Below, piece by piece: positions 55,577 to 64,000 of a DNA stretch of 64,000 bases. The stretch covers positions 62,001 through 126,000 of the forward strand of contig CAJTCG010000005.1 in NCBI GenBank assembly GCA_910574635.1. The letters run 5' to 3'. Made by a program: the position numbers and the translations under genes. Source of the DNA: Oscillospiraceae bacterium. Lineage in GTDB: Bacteria; Bacillota; Clostridia; Oscillospirales; Oscillospiraceae. The first letter of the stretch is position 1. Every line of letters starts with the position of its first letter. The notes beneath the pieces are model-generated. The model worked only from the letters and a program-made list of their open reading frames with translations. It made no database searches and was not told where the DNA came from.

Positions 55577-57343
55577 TCACTGGAATTCCCCCAGCCGGAT
55601 GTCCATGCCGATCTCAAAGGCCCGGTCCCAGGGGAAGCGGTAGTTCTCCAGGGCGATGCCGCCCCAGTTTTTTTCCGCATAGGGTTCCAGCGACGTGATA
55701 AGACGGCTCCGCTCCAGGTTTTTGATTGCGGAGGAAGTCTCTTTTTTCATACCTTCTTCCAGGCGCTGGAGCAGGTCCTCCCGGTCCAGGTCCGGGGCCC
55801 AGAAGTTGTTGGGGTCCCCGCCCAGGTCGTTTCGGATATAGCCGAGCAGGTCGTTCCGCACCACGCCCTTGTAGCAGAAGTCCTTCAGGATGCTGTCCGC
55901 CAAAGTACGGGCCCAGGCCCGGTCACAGGCGTCGGTGCCGCCCCCGTTTTTTAAAACGGCGTACCGGGCAACGCCGTGGCTCAGGGCGGTGCCGGTGACG
56001 ATGGCCATGTCCAGCATGCCGGAGTAGGCGGTGAGGTATCCCAGTTCCGTGTCCCTGGTCAGCGCCTCATAGACCGCCGTGCCGTAGGTCCCGTTGCTGG
56101 CGTCGATGAGGATGGCGGGCCGCTGGGCCTTCCTGTAGTCCCGCAGGGCCTCTATGAGATGTTTGCGGTAAGCGTTCATTTGGTCCGGGTCCTCCGGCTG
56201 GGTCAGTACCAGAATTTGCAGCTCCGCAGTGTCGGCCTCCCGCAAATCGAAGAAGGCCAGGTGTTCTTCCATGATTTCCGTCAGGGGCTGGAAGTCGTAC
56301 TCACAGGCGGGCTGGTCCTCCGTTCCGCCGAGGTAAGTGACTGCCGCCCGCGCCCCCGTCCAGCCCGTCTCGTCCAGGTACAGCCGGGCCACGGCCTTGA
56401 AGGCCAGATCGTCCACCCCGGAGAGGAGCCAGTCCAGCTGCTTCCCCTCGCTGTCCGTTCGAAGCCCCTGGCGGAGATAGGCAATCTCGTTTTTCTGGAT
56501 GCAGTCCTCCAAGGAGGAGTCGTCAATGCCGGTTAACAGCCGGAAGTTCTCATAGCCGGGTTTGCTCAGCGTATCCTGCACCACATAAGAGAGCGTCATT
56601 TTCCGGTCCCGGGAGCGTACGTGCCGGAGGGCGGCCTCATAGGCGCCCGCCTCCTTCGTCTGGGAGCGGAGGTTTTCCCCATTGGGCCCCCACCAGTAAC
56701 TCTCGCCAATGTCCTCCAGATTCAGCGCGTCCCCCTCCAGTGTCCGCCGGGGCAGGGCTCCGAAGGCCCGGATGGCATTGTAGTCCTCCAGGGTCCCGCC
56801 CTCATAGCCCACGGTGGGGGCCAGCCGCATGACAGAATCCAGCAGCCAGACGACATTGTTTTCATCGGCGGAGAGGGCCGTCAAAAGCTTCTTCAGCATG
56901 GAGTGCACCTGAACGGTCCCGCCGCCGGGAAGCTCGATGTCGTACCCTGTCATAGACCGGGAAGCTACCAGCCCTCCGGAGTGCAGCTGGTCCAGGGAGA
57001 GAATATAGCGGTCGCACCCCGCCGCCTCCTGCTCCAGCACCCAGGTGAACAGGGACCAGGGCTCCCCCCGTTGGAGGCTGTCGAAGTTTTTCGGCTGGCC
57101 GTCCAGGGCCGTGCGGTACAGGACCTTCTCCGGCATGGCCAGGGCATAGCCCAGGGACTCCGCCAGATACACCACCCGCTCCACGTTGTCGGGCCGGTCG
57201 TCCAGGGGGACATAGGCGATGGTTTTCCCCGGCTCGGGGACGGCGGGCTCCGGATAGGGCAGGGGCTCCGTCCGTCCGGGAGCGCAGCCCGCCAGCAGGA
57301 CCAGGGCCAGGACCGCCGCCCAAAGGCGTTTCACTCGTTTCAT
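55577..57343 (-). CDS. DUF4127-family lipoprotein
   Basis: A 588-residue exported lipoprotein with lipobox 'LLAGC' (Cys20). The mature part opens 'IAYVPLDDRPDNVERVVYLA' and has 'YILSLDQLHSGGLVASR' and 'ILIDASNGTYGTAVYEAL', which match the DUF4127 family from memory. No catalytic activity is established for the family; conserved Asp/Arg/His patterns suggest an enzyme. AAGGAGG precedes the ATG, 17 bases after the ybaB terminator, so it is probably expressed by read-through. Confidence 0.8.
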   Translation of the reverse strand: MKRVKRLWAAVLALVLLAGCAPGRTEPLPYPEPAVPEPGKTIAYVPLDDRPDNVERVVYLAESLGYALAMPEKVLYRTALDGQPKNFDSLQRGEPWSLFTWVLEQEAAGCDRYILSLDQLHSGGLVASRSMTGYDIELPGGGTVQVHSMLKKLLTALSADENNVVWLLDSVMRLAPTVGYEGGTLEDYNAIRAFGALPRRTLEGDALNLEDIGESYWWGPNGENLRSQTKEAGAYEAALRHVRSRDRKMTLSYVVQDTLSKPGYENFRLLTGIDDSSLEDCIQKNEIAYLRQGLRTDSEGKQLDWLLSGVDDLAFKAVARLYLDETGWTGARAAVTYLGGTEDQPACEYDFQPLTEIMEEHLAFFDLREADTAELQILVLTQPEDPDQMNAYRKHLIEALRDYRKAQRPAILIDASNGTYGTAVYEALTRDTELGYLTAYSGMLDMAIVTGTALSHGVARYAVLKNGGGTDACDRAWARTLADSILKDFCYKGVVRNDLLGYIRNDLGGDPNNFWAPDLDREDLLQRLEEGMKKETSSAIKNLERSRLITSLEPYAEKNWGGIALENYRFPWDRAFEIGMDIRLGEFQ

Positions 57344-57353
57344 AAAACCTCCT

Positions 57354-57386
57354 TAAAAAAGGACGGAGCCGTCACGGCCCCGTCCT
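57354..57386 (-). terminator. Terminator after ybaB
   Basis: Read leftward: GGACGGGGCC / GGCTCCGTCC (10 bp, one G-U), loop GTGAC, then six Ts. Confidence 0.8.
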
Positions 57387-57392
57387 TCCCGC

Positions 57393-57761
57393 TCAAAGTC
57401 CCAGGCCCCCCAGGTTCAGCCCGCCGGTGATGCTGTCCATGGCCTTGTCCATGGCGTCCCCGGCCTGGCGCAGGGCCTCGTTGACGGCGGAGACCACCAG
57501 GTCCTGAAGCATCTCCACGTCCTCCGGGTCCACCGCCTCGGGCTTGATGGTGAGGGAGGTCAATTCCTTCTTGCCGCTGGCCACGGCCTCCACAGCCCCG
57601 CCGCCCACGCTGGCGGTGAAGGAGCGGTTTTCCACCTCCGTCTGGGCGGCGTTCATGGCCTCCTGCATCTGGGCGATCTGCTGCTGGACGGCAGCCTGGC
57701 GCTGGGCGCCGGTGGCTTTCATATTGCCGCTGGTGAATCCGCGGCGGGCGCTGTATCCCAT
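57393..57761 (-). CDS. ybaB: YbaB/EbfC nucleoid-associated protein
   Basis: A 122-residue DNA-binding protein, dimeric in the family. It has the usual helix ('QQQIAQMQEAMNAAQTEVEN', exactly 20 residues), the central 'SVGGGAVEAVASGKKELTSL' and a C-terminal helix. The N-terminus is extended by ~20 residues (MGYSARRGFTSGNMKATGAQ) and the C-terminus is glycine-rich. AAGGAG precedes the ATG. It follows dnaX by 14 bases as in most Bacillota; recR, the usual third member, is not next. Confidence 0.93.
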   Translation of the reverse strand: MGYSARRGFTSGNMKATGAQRQAAVQQQIAQMQEAMNAAQTEVENRSFTASVGGGAVEAVASGKKELTSLTIKPEAVDPEDVEMLQDLVVSAVNEALRQAGDAMDKAMDSITGGLNLGGLGL

Positions 57762-57775
57762 GGTGATCTTCTCCT

Positions 57776-59506
57776 TTATTCTGTGATTTCAATGTTGTCA
57801 AACTGCCGGCCAAAGGCCACCAGATTTTTCAGGTTCTCCTCCGGGGAGGACTTCGGGGCCTCCCCGGTGCGGAGTATGAGCCGCACCGGGCTGCCGGTGA
57901 GGGCTTCCGCCTCCTGTTCCAGGATCTCCCGGACACGGTCGTTGTCCAGGCGGCCCAGGGTCAGGTCGTCCGGGGCGCAGACCGTCAGCAGGTCTCCCTC
58001 CAAAAAGCCGGAGCACATGCCCAGGAAGGGCCGGTACATGGGGGAGAGGCGGTTCTTGCAGTTCTCCGCCAGGGTCCGCCACCAGCCGCCGTCCACCGCT
58101 CTGGCGGGGGCGTTTCCGGCGGCGGGGGCCGCCGGGGCCTGGGGCGCTGAGAAGGGCTTCGGAGGCTCAGGCGGGAGCAGCGGAGCCTCGGGGATGTCAT
58201 AGACTCGCTGTCCCGGCCCGTCCGTCATGGGCGGTTCCTCCGGCAGGGGAGGCTCGTCCCAGGGAGGCGGGTCCGGAAATTTGGGCGGGGCGGGCGGCTC
58301 CTTATGAGGCGGCGGGGCCTGCTCCGGCGGCGCGGCCCCGGGCCGCTGGGCCAGCGCCGCCCGGGCGGCTTGATTGTCCTCCAGCCGGGCGATCCGGGCT
58401 TCCAGGGCCGTCAGGTCCCCGGAAAGGCTTTCGTCGCACAGGCGCAGAAGGCACAGCTCCGCATCCAAGCGGCGGTTGGCGCTGGCGTACAGCTCCGCCG
58501 AGGCCTTTTGCAGGGTGGAAGCCAGGTGCAGGAAGCGCCCGGCGGGCACGCCCTTTCCCAGGCGGTCCAGGGCGGCGGCGTCGTAGCCGCCGGAGAGCAG
58601 GGCCGCGCCGCCCTTGGGGGCGGTCTTTTGGAGGAGCAGGTCCCTTGTGAGGGTGGACAGCTCCGAGAGCACCGCCCCCATGTCCTTGCCGCCCTTGTAG
58701 AGCTCGTCCAGCAGGAGGAGGGCCCCCTGGGCGTCCCGGCTCAAAATCAATTCCATCAGCCGGGCGGTCTGGAGGTTTCCCGCCAGCCCCAGCACGTCCA
58801 GCACCGCGGCGGCGTCAATGGTCCCTCCGGCGGCGGCGCACTGGTCCAAAAGGCTCAGCCCGTCCCGCAGGGCTCCGTCCGCCAGGCGGCTTAAAAGCTC
58901 CGCCCCGTCGGGCCGGAGGTCAATGGACTCCTGTTCCGCCACATAGCTCAGCCGCCGGGCCGCGTCCTCCGGCCGGATGCGCCGGAAGGAGAACCGCTGG
59001 CAGCGGGAGAGGATGGTGGCGGGGACCTTGTGAAGCTCCGTGGTGGCCAGGATGAACATCAGGTGCTCCGGCGGCTCCTCCAGAATTTTCAGCAGCGCGT
59101 TAAAGGCGGCGGTGGAGAGCATGTGGACCTCGTCCACGATGTAGACCCGCTTTTTCACGTTGGCGGGGGAGTAGACCGCTTCGTCCCGGAGAGCCCGGAC
59201 CTGGTCCACGCCGTTGTTGGAGGCGGCGTCCAGCTCCAGCACGTCCAGGAAGCTGCCGCTGTCGATGCCGAGGCAGGAGGGACACTTCCCGCAGGGGTCC
59301 CCGTCCACGGGGGACTCGCAGTTCACGGCCTTGGCCAGGATTTTGGCGCAGGTGGTCTTTCCGGTGCCCCGGGTGCCGGTGAAGAGGTAGGCATGGGAGG
59401 TTCGCCCCTCGGCCACCTGGCGGCGGAGAGTCTCGGTAATGTGTTCCTGGCCGATGACGTCGGCAAAGGCCTTGGGCCGCCACTTTCGATAGAGGGCCTG
59501 ATACAC
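57776..59506 (-). CDS. dnaX: DNA polymerase III subunits gamma and tau
   Basis: The 576-residue clamp-loader ATPase. It has the standard opening 'YQALYRKWRPKAFADVIGQE' (20 residues), Walker A 'GTRGTGKTTCAK', the zinc site 'CGKCPSC', Walker B 'VYIVDEVHML' and sensor 'LATTELHKVPATILSRCQRF'. Domain III is followed by a Pro-rich tau linker (residues ~390-460). The GTG at 59506 is chosen because AGGAGGGG lies 9 bases upstream; a TTG 13 codons earlier lacks a site. The SRP RNA gene lies directly upstream, a conserved neighbour. Confidence 0.96.
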   Translation of the reverse strand: MYQALYRKWRPKAFADVIGQEHITETLRRQVAEGRTSHAYLFTGTRGTGKTTCAKILAKAVNCESPVDGDPCGKCPSCLGIDSGSFLDVLELDAASNNGVDQVRALRDEAVYSPANVKKRVYIVDEVHMLSTAAFNALLKILEEPPEHLMFILATTELHKVPATILSRCQRFSFRRIRPEDAARRLSYVAEQESIDLRPDGAELLSRLADGALRDGLSLLDQCAAAGGTIDAAAVLDVLGLAGNLQTARLMELILSRDAQGALLLLDELYKGGKDMGAVLSELSTLTRDLLLQKTAPKGGAALLSGGYDAAALDRLGKGVPAGRFLHLASTLQKASAELYASANRRLDAELCLLRLCDESLSGDLTALEARIARLEDNQAARAALAQRPGAAPPEQAPPPHKEPPAPPKFPDPPPWDEPPLPEEPPMTDGPGQRVYDIPEAPLLPPEPPKPFSAPQAPAAPAAGNAPARAVDGGWWRTLAENCKNRLSPMYRPFLGMCSGFLEGDLLTVCAPDDLTLGRLDNDRVREILEQEAEALTGSPVRLILRTGEAPKSSPEENLKNLVAFGRQFDNIEITE

Positions 59507-59599
59507 GGGCCTGGTCCCCTCCTTCCTCCCAGCGGGAGCGCTCAAGCCGCCCGCCGGTTCTTCAAACCGCTAAGCCTTGGTATAAGGCTAAAGAAAAGG

Positions 59600-59741
59600 A
59601 AATCCTCCACACGCAGCTGCGGAGCCGGTTGCCTCGCGGCACATGAAACATTCCGCTTAATGCTGCTCGGTTCCCCGCCTGACATGGTTCGCAGAGCTTC
59701 ATTGCGCGAGACCGGCTCCGCAGCTGCCTGCGGAGGACTGC
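59600..59741 (-). ncRNA. ffs: Signal recognition particle RNA
   Basis: A ~140-nt rod. A 17-bp arm GCAGCTGCGGAGCCGGT pairs with its complement (59613-59629 with 59711-59727), extended by TCCTCC/GGAGGA. The apex holds the diagnostic SRP core: ACCATGTCAGG, then CGG-GGAA-CCG (GNRA tetraloop), then AGCAGCATTAAG. It binds Ffh and targets nascent membrane proteins to SecY. T-rich sequence and an AGCCTT/AAGGCT hairpin follow at ~59571-59590. The position next to dnaX is as in Bacillus. Confidence 0.92.
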
Positions 59742-59747
59742 CTTTGT

Positions 59748-59776
59748 ATTCTACTATATTCTTTCCCAAATGGCAA
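59748..59776 (-). promoter_or_regulatory. Promoter of the SRP RNA
   Basis: Read leftward: TTGCCA (59771-59776), a 17-bp spacer and TAGAAT (59748-59753), ~7 bases before the RNA. Confidence 0.75.
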
Positions 59777-59796
59777 CAAAAAATTTTCCAATCTTC

Positions 59797-59832
59797 AAAA
59801 AAGGTCCCGCCGTTCTGAAAACGGCGGGACCT
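59797..59832 (-). terminator. Terminator of gap
   Basis: Read leftward: an AGGTCCCGCCGTT stem with its complement, short loop, then six Ts. Confidence 0.9.
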
Positions 59833-59847
59833 GGTTCATGGAAATCC

Positions 59848-60963
<1,116 letters not shown>

Positions 60964-61249
60964 TCACAGCGTGAAGTTTTTGGCAATCATCATTTCAAAC
61001 AACAATTTGAAAGGGCCGTTGTGAATTTTTGATAATAAAGCATCTCTTTTCCAAACCGCTTGAAACGACTGGCATTGCTTCCCTGGAAAAGGATTCCCAA
61101 AGGAGCGGGGATTATGCGGCGCGGATGGGAAGAGGCGCAAAATACTTGGTGATTCCGACCGAAAAAGAGGGCTGCGTTTGGCTGAAGTGTGAAAAAACAA
61201 AAATAGGTTGACCTTTTCGAAAAAAGACTTGCCGCCGGAGGAAAGATAT

Positions 61250-61271
61250 GTTATTCTTATAAAAGAATAAC
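61250..61271. repeat. 22-bp inverted repeat upstream of the DUF3343 gene (copy 1)
   Basis: Arms GTTATTCT and AGAATAAC flank 6 bases; the inner 9-bp pairing is perfect. It overlaps TATTCT, which sits 17 bp after TTGCCG (61229-61234), a plausible promoter, so a bound protein would block initiation. A near-identical copy lies at 61547-61568. Confidence 0.55.
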
Positions 61272-61288
61272 GAGGAGGAGGGCCTTTT

Positions 61289-61525
61289 ATGCGACGGCGG
61301 ATTCCGCGCTGTGTAGTGTCCTTCCACACCACTGCTGGAGCCATGGCCGCGGAGCGCCTCTGCCGCCGGGAGGGGCTGGAGGGAAAGCTGATCTCCGTTC
61401 CCCGGAGCGTTACCTCCGACTGCGGGCTGGCCTGGTCCGCCCCGCCGGAGCTGCGGGAGATTCTGGAACGCCGCTTCCGGGAGGCGGGCATCGAAGCAGC
61501 GGGCTTCCATGCGCTGACCCTTTGA
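61289..61525 (+). CDS. DUF3343 putative Se/S carrier-like protein
   Basis: A 78-residue protein. 'VVSFHTTAGAMAAERLCRRE' and the conserved 'SVPRSVTSDCGLAW' with Cys45 mark DUF3343, a family found with selenium-utilisation genes and thought to carry or handle selenium or sulfur. GAGGAGGAGG precedes the ATG. It is followed by yedE and a TusA-like gene, which fits that role. No selD, selA or selB is in the window. Confidence 0.85.
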   Translation: MRRRIPRCVVSFHTTAGAMAAERLCRREGLEGKLISVPRSVTSDCGLAWSAPPELREILERRFREAGIEAAGFHALTL

Positions 61526-61546
61526 TGGGTCCTTTTTCCGAAAAGC

Positions 61547-61568
61547 GTTATTCTAAAGAAAGAATAGC
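61547..61568. repeat. 22-bp inverted repeat upstream of yedE (copy 2)
   Basis: Arms GTTATTCT and AGAATAGC with a 6-base centre, the same length and layout as copy 1 at 61250 and differing by one base in the arms. It lies 18 bases before the yedE start. Confidence 0.55.
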
Positions 61569-61586
61569 AGATTGAGGAGGAACTTT

Positions 61587-62690
61587 ATGAAAGAAAACAC
61601 CTTTGCCCGCCGCTATGGCCTGATGATCCTGGCTGGGGTCGTGGTGGGCGCGGCGGCGCTGATCTTGACCGCCGCCGGGAACCCCAAGAACATGGGCTTT
61701 TGCATCGCCTGTTTTGAGCGGGACATCGCCGGCGCCCTGGGCCTCCACGGCGCGGGGAAGGTTCAGTATCTCCGCCCGGAGATTCCCGGCATCGTCCTGG
61801 GGGCCATGCTCTCGGCCCTGTCCTTCCGGGAGTTCAAGGCCCGGGCGGGGTCCTGCCCCGCCAGCCGATTTGTGCTGGGGCTGTTTGTGATGATTGGCGC
61901 GCTGGCCTTCCTGGGCTGCCCCCTGCGGATGGTCATCCGCCTGGGCGGCGGGGACCTGACCGCCGTGGCGGGCCTGCTGGGCTTTCTGGCGGGCATTTTG
62001 GTGGGCGTGGCCTTTTTGAAAAAGGGCTTTTCCCTGGGCCGGGCCTATCCGGTGAAGCGGGGAGAGGGGCTGATTCTGCCCGCCGTGATGGCGGGCCTGC
62101 TGGCCCTGCTTCTCCTGGCCCCGGGGCTTTTGAAGTTCTCTGAGGAGGGGCCGGGGTCCATGCGGGCCTTCTGGCTGATTTCCCTGGCCACCGGGCTGGC
62201 GGTGGGCTTTTTCGCCCAGAGGAGCCGCCTGTGCATGGCGGGAGGGCTCCGGGATGTCTTTTTGCTCCGGGATTTCACCCTTCTGGCGGGTTTCCTGGCG
62301 ATTTGGGCCACCGTCACCGTGGGAAATCTCATTCTTGGGAATTATAACCTCTCCGTGCTCTCTCAGCCCGTGGCCCACAGCCAGCACCTCTGGTCCTTCC
62401 TGGGCATGGCCCTGGCGGGCTGGGGCTCCATCCTGCTGGGGGGCTGCCCTCTGCGGCAGCTGATTTTGGCGGGCGAGGGCAGCGGCGACGCCGCCGTGAC
62501 GGTGCTGGGCATGGTGGCGGGAGCGGCGGCCGCCCACAACTTCGGCCTGGCTGGAAACCCCGACAGCGCGGCGGACGGCGTGTACCAGGTAGGCGGCATT
62601 GGGACGGCGGGCATGGTCGCCGTCGTCATCGGTTTCGCCGTGCTGCTGGCGGTAAGCCTGCTTCATCTTCCCGGAAAGGAGGAAGCGTGA
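61587..62690 (+). CDS. yedE: YedE-family putative selenium/sulfur transporter
   Basis: A 367-residue polytopic membrane protein with about ten helices and the sulfur-transport family pattern of paired Cys/Gly motifs: 'NMGFCIACFERDIAG' (Cys39, Cys42), 'LGCPLRMVIRLGGGD' and 'LGGCPLRQLILAGEG'. YedE proteins co-occur with selenium genes and are thought to import a selenium compound; related YeeE imports thiosulfate. GAGGAGG precedes the ATG. The stop overlaps the next start (TGATG). Confidence 0.9.
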   Translation: MKENTFARRYGLMILAGVVVGAAALILTAAGNPKNMGFCIACFERDIAGALGLHGAGKVQYLRPEIPGIVLGAMLSALSFREFKARAGSCPASRFVLGLFVMIGALAFLGCPLRMVIRLGGGDLTAVAGLLGFLAGILVGVAFLKKGFSLGRAYPVKRGEGLILPAVMAGLLALLLLAPGLLKFSEEGPGSMRAFWLISLATGLAVGFFAQRSRLCMAGGLRDVFLLRDFTLLAGFLAIWATVTVGNLILGNYNLSVLSQPVAHSQHLWSFLGMALAGWGSILLGGCPLRQLILAGEGSGDAAVTVLGMVAGAAAAHNFGLAGNPDSAADGVYQVGGIGTAGMVAVVIGFAVLLAVSLLHLPGKEEA

Positions 62691-62893
62691 TGGTCGACGC
62701 GAGAGGGCAGTCCTGCCCCATTCCGGTGGTCATGACCCGGAAGGCCCTGGAAAAGGAAAAGCCCGCCCGGCTGGAGGTCCTGGTGGACGCCCAGGTGGCG
62801 GTGGAGAACGTCACCCGCTGCGCCCGTTCCCTGGGCTACCAGGTGACGGCGGAGCCCCAGGGGACGGATTTCAAGCTGATTCTGAGCAAATAG
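62690..62893 (+). CDS. TusA/SirA-like sulfurtransferase domain protein
   Basis: A 67-residue protein, MVDARGQSCPIPVVMTRKAL, with the CPxP motif (Cys9) of TusA-type sulfur carriers. In related selenium clusters this domain is fused to a DsrE-like domain (YedF, ~200 residues); here only the TusA part is present, ending at residue 67 with a proper stop and terminator. It probably takes sulfur or selenium delivered through YedE. AAAGGAGG lies upstream and it overlaps yedE by one base. Confidence 0.88.
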   Translation: MVDARGQSCPIPVVMTRKALEKEKPARLEVLVDAQVAVENVTRCARSLGYQVTAEPQGTDFKLILSK

Positions 62894-62896
62894 CGG

Positions 62897-62930
62897 AGAA
62901 GGCGGCGCCCGGCGGGGCGCCGCCTTTCTC
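62897..62930 (+). terminator. Terminator of the DUF3343-yedE-tusA set
   Basis: A 12-bp stem AAGGCGGCGCCC / GGGCGCCGCCTT, loop GGCG, then TCTCGCTT. Confidence 0.8.
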
Positions 62931-62932
62931 GC

Positions 62933-62962
62933 TTGACGGGGGCGCATCAAAAGCGGTATAAT
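62933..62962 (+). promoter_or_regulatory. Promoter of the asparaginase gene
   Basis: TTGACG (62933-62938), an 18-bp spacer and consensus TATAAT (62957-62962). Confidence 0.75.
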
Positions 62963-62969
62963 AAAAATG

Positions 62970-63127
62970 TAAAACCATATCGGGGGCGGGGAAATGGGCT
63001 GCAAGAAGAGCTATGCCCTGCTGTGGATTGCCTGTCTGACTGGCGTGCGCCTCCTGGTTCCGTCCCCGCTGCGGCGATCTCATCTGGCAACGCGCCTCGC
63101 GTTCCAATTTTTAAGGAGGTCCCCTCC
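62970..63127 (+). promoter_or_regulatory. Asparaginase leader with an attenuator-like hairpin
   Basis: A ~160-nt leader. At 63086-63112 an AACGCG/CGCGTT hairpin (plus GG/CC) is followed by AATTTTT, just before the ribosome site AAGGAGG, a terminator shape. No T-box consensus is seen. The regulator is unknown. Confidence 0.45.
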
Positions 63128-64000
63128 ATGCCTTACACGAAAGACAAAAAGCGCGTCCTCCTCATCGGAACCGGCGGCACCATCGCCTCGGAGGTGACGG
63201 AGGGAGGCCTGGCCCCGGAGCTGACCACGGAGCAGCTTCTGCGCCACGTTCCCGGCATTTCGGATATCTGCGCCGTGGACTGCCTCCAGCTTTTAAACCT
63301 GGACAGCACCAACATCGGCCCCGGCCACTGGCTCCAAATGGCCCGGTGCCTCCGGGAACACTACGGCCGTTACGACGGCTTTGTCCTCACCCACGGTACG
63401 GACACCATGGCCTACACGGCGGCGGCCCTGAGCTATTTGATCCAGGGAAGCCCCAAGCCCATCGTCCTCACCGGCGCGCAGAGGCCCATCGGCTTCGACT
63501 CCACGGACTCCAAGACCAACCTGACGGACGCGGTCCGCTGCGCGTCGGAGGACCTTCCCGGGATCTCCATTGTCTTCGACGGCAAGGTCATTCCCGGCAC
63601 CCGGGCCAGGAAGACCCGGTCCAAGAGTTTCCAGGCCTTTTCCAGCATCAACTACCCCTATCTCGGCATCCTCCGGGACGGGGTGCTCCTGCGCTATATC
63701 CGCCAGGACTGCGGAGCCTATCCCGTGTTCTATGACACGCTGAACACCCGGGTGGCCCTGTTAAAGCTCCTTCCCGGCATGGACCGGGGGGCGGCGGACT
63801 TCCTCCTGGAGCGAAACGACGGACTGATCATCGAGAGCTTCGGCGTGGGGGGCCTGCCCGAGTCCGGGGGATTCTACCACTGTGTGGACGAAGCTCTGGC
63901 GGCGGGGAAGACCCTGGTCATCACCACCCAGGTGGAGAACGAGGGCAGCGACGTGGGAGTCTACCATGTGGGACATGCCCTGAAAAACAAGCTGGGGGTG
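63128..64000 (+). CDS. ansA: Type I L-asparaginase (3' end outside window)
   Basis: Hydrolyses asparagine to aspartate and ammonia. The visible 291 residues start MPYTKDKKRVLLIGTGGTIA, with the first active-site Thr in GTGGTIAS and the second in 'LTHGTDTMAYTAAAL'; 'PIVLTGAQRPIG' is also typical. No signal peptide is present, so it is the cytoplasmic type. AAGGAGG precedes the ATG at 63128. The frame runs to the end of the window. Confidence 0.93.
   Translation, partial: MPYTKDKKRVLLIGTGGTIASEVTEGGLAPELTTEQLLRHVPGISDICAVDCLQLLNLDSTNIGPGHWLQMARCLREHYGRYDGFVLTHGTDTMAYTAAALSYLIQGSPKPIVLTGAQRPIGFDSTDSKTNLTDAVRCASEDLPGISIVFDGKVIPGTRARKTRSKSFQAFSSINYPYLGILRDGVLLRYIRQDCGAYPVFYDTLNTRVALLKLLPGMDRGAADFLLERNDGLIIESFGVGGLPESGGFYHCVDEALAAGKTLVITTQVENEGSDVGVYHVGHALKNKLGV

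Noticed and set aside
61029..61211. 60-codon rightward ORF between gap and DUF3343
   Set aside because: TTG start without ribosome site and no family resemblance; the region looks regulatory.
62970..63127. T-box riboswitch before asparaginase
   Set aside because: The conserved T-box sequence AGGGTGGNACCGCG is not present and the leader is short.
62994..63197. ORF inside the asparaginase leader
   Set aside because: Weak start context and it overlaps the asparaginase start out of frame; a short leader peptide is possible but unsupported.

Overview
The window is GC-rich, densely packed and almost entirely housekeeping DNA from an anaerobic, low-G+C-lineage but GC-rich member of the Bacillota. 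The best guess is Clostridia, Oscillospiraceae (Flavonifractor/Oscillibacter/Intestinimonas-like). The reasons are: pyruvate:ferredoxin oxidoreductase, zinc-type S14 and L24, a KOW-domain protein between map and infA, an SRP RNA gene next to dnaX, DUF4127/DUF3343 proteins, strong AGGAGG ribosome sites and textbook TTGACA-17-TATAAT promoters. The genus is an inference; no 16S gene is present.

Layout. 1-3925: 3' part of a very large secreted, S-layer-like protein. 4008-5145: a small accessory island with a phage-tail-like orphan gene, a candidate Fst-type type I toxin-antitoxin locus (31-residue toxin, convergent antisense RNA, shared terminator, matching repeats) and a second short RNA. 5204-13181: arginine operon argGHCJBDF behind an ARG box. 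13252-15327: a small membrane protein, then a convergent Lsa-like ABC-F ribosome-protection gene with a leader peptide and attenuator. 15447-31830: the S10-spc-alpha ribosomal protein supercluster, rpsJ to rplQ, with secY, adk, map, infA and rpoA. 31910-33245: polysaccharide deacetylase and two serine tRNAs. 33410-41263: rpoB-rpoC. 41328-47317: comM, a membrane-tethered HTH protein and nifJ. 47565-49280: surface S41-like/SLH protein. 49424-54610: a five-gene leftward operon (ApbE lipoprotein, NusG-II protein, Gx transporter, CbxX/SpoVK AAA+, M3-like peptidase) that resembles part of flavin-based extracellular electron transfer loci. 54763-60861: membrane protein, DUF4127 lipoprotein, ybaB, dnaX, SRP RNA and gap. 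61250-62893: DUF3343-yedE-tusA, a selenium/sulfur-handling set with a repeated 22-bp inverted repeat. 63128-end: L-asparaginase, cut by the window edge.

How it works together. Most of the window serves translation and transcription (ribosomal proteins, RNA polymerase, SecY, SRP RNA, tRNA-Ser, ABC-F), with arginine biosynthesis, pyruvate oxidation and glycolysis as the metabolic part. Regulation is unusually legible. There are leader attenuators before the ABC-F gene, rpsJ and ansA, an S8-site-like hairpin before rpsH, an ARG box before argG, an inverted repeat on the gap promoter and paired inverted repeats in the selenium cluster. The most novel-looking items are the toxin-antitoxin locus, the paired operator-like repeats of the selenium cluster, the ABC-F leader, and the ApbE/NusG-II/Gx operon that also carries an AAA+ ATPase and a membrane-anchored metallopeptidase. 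All functional calls come from reading motifs; no database search was run.
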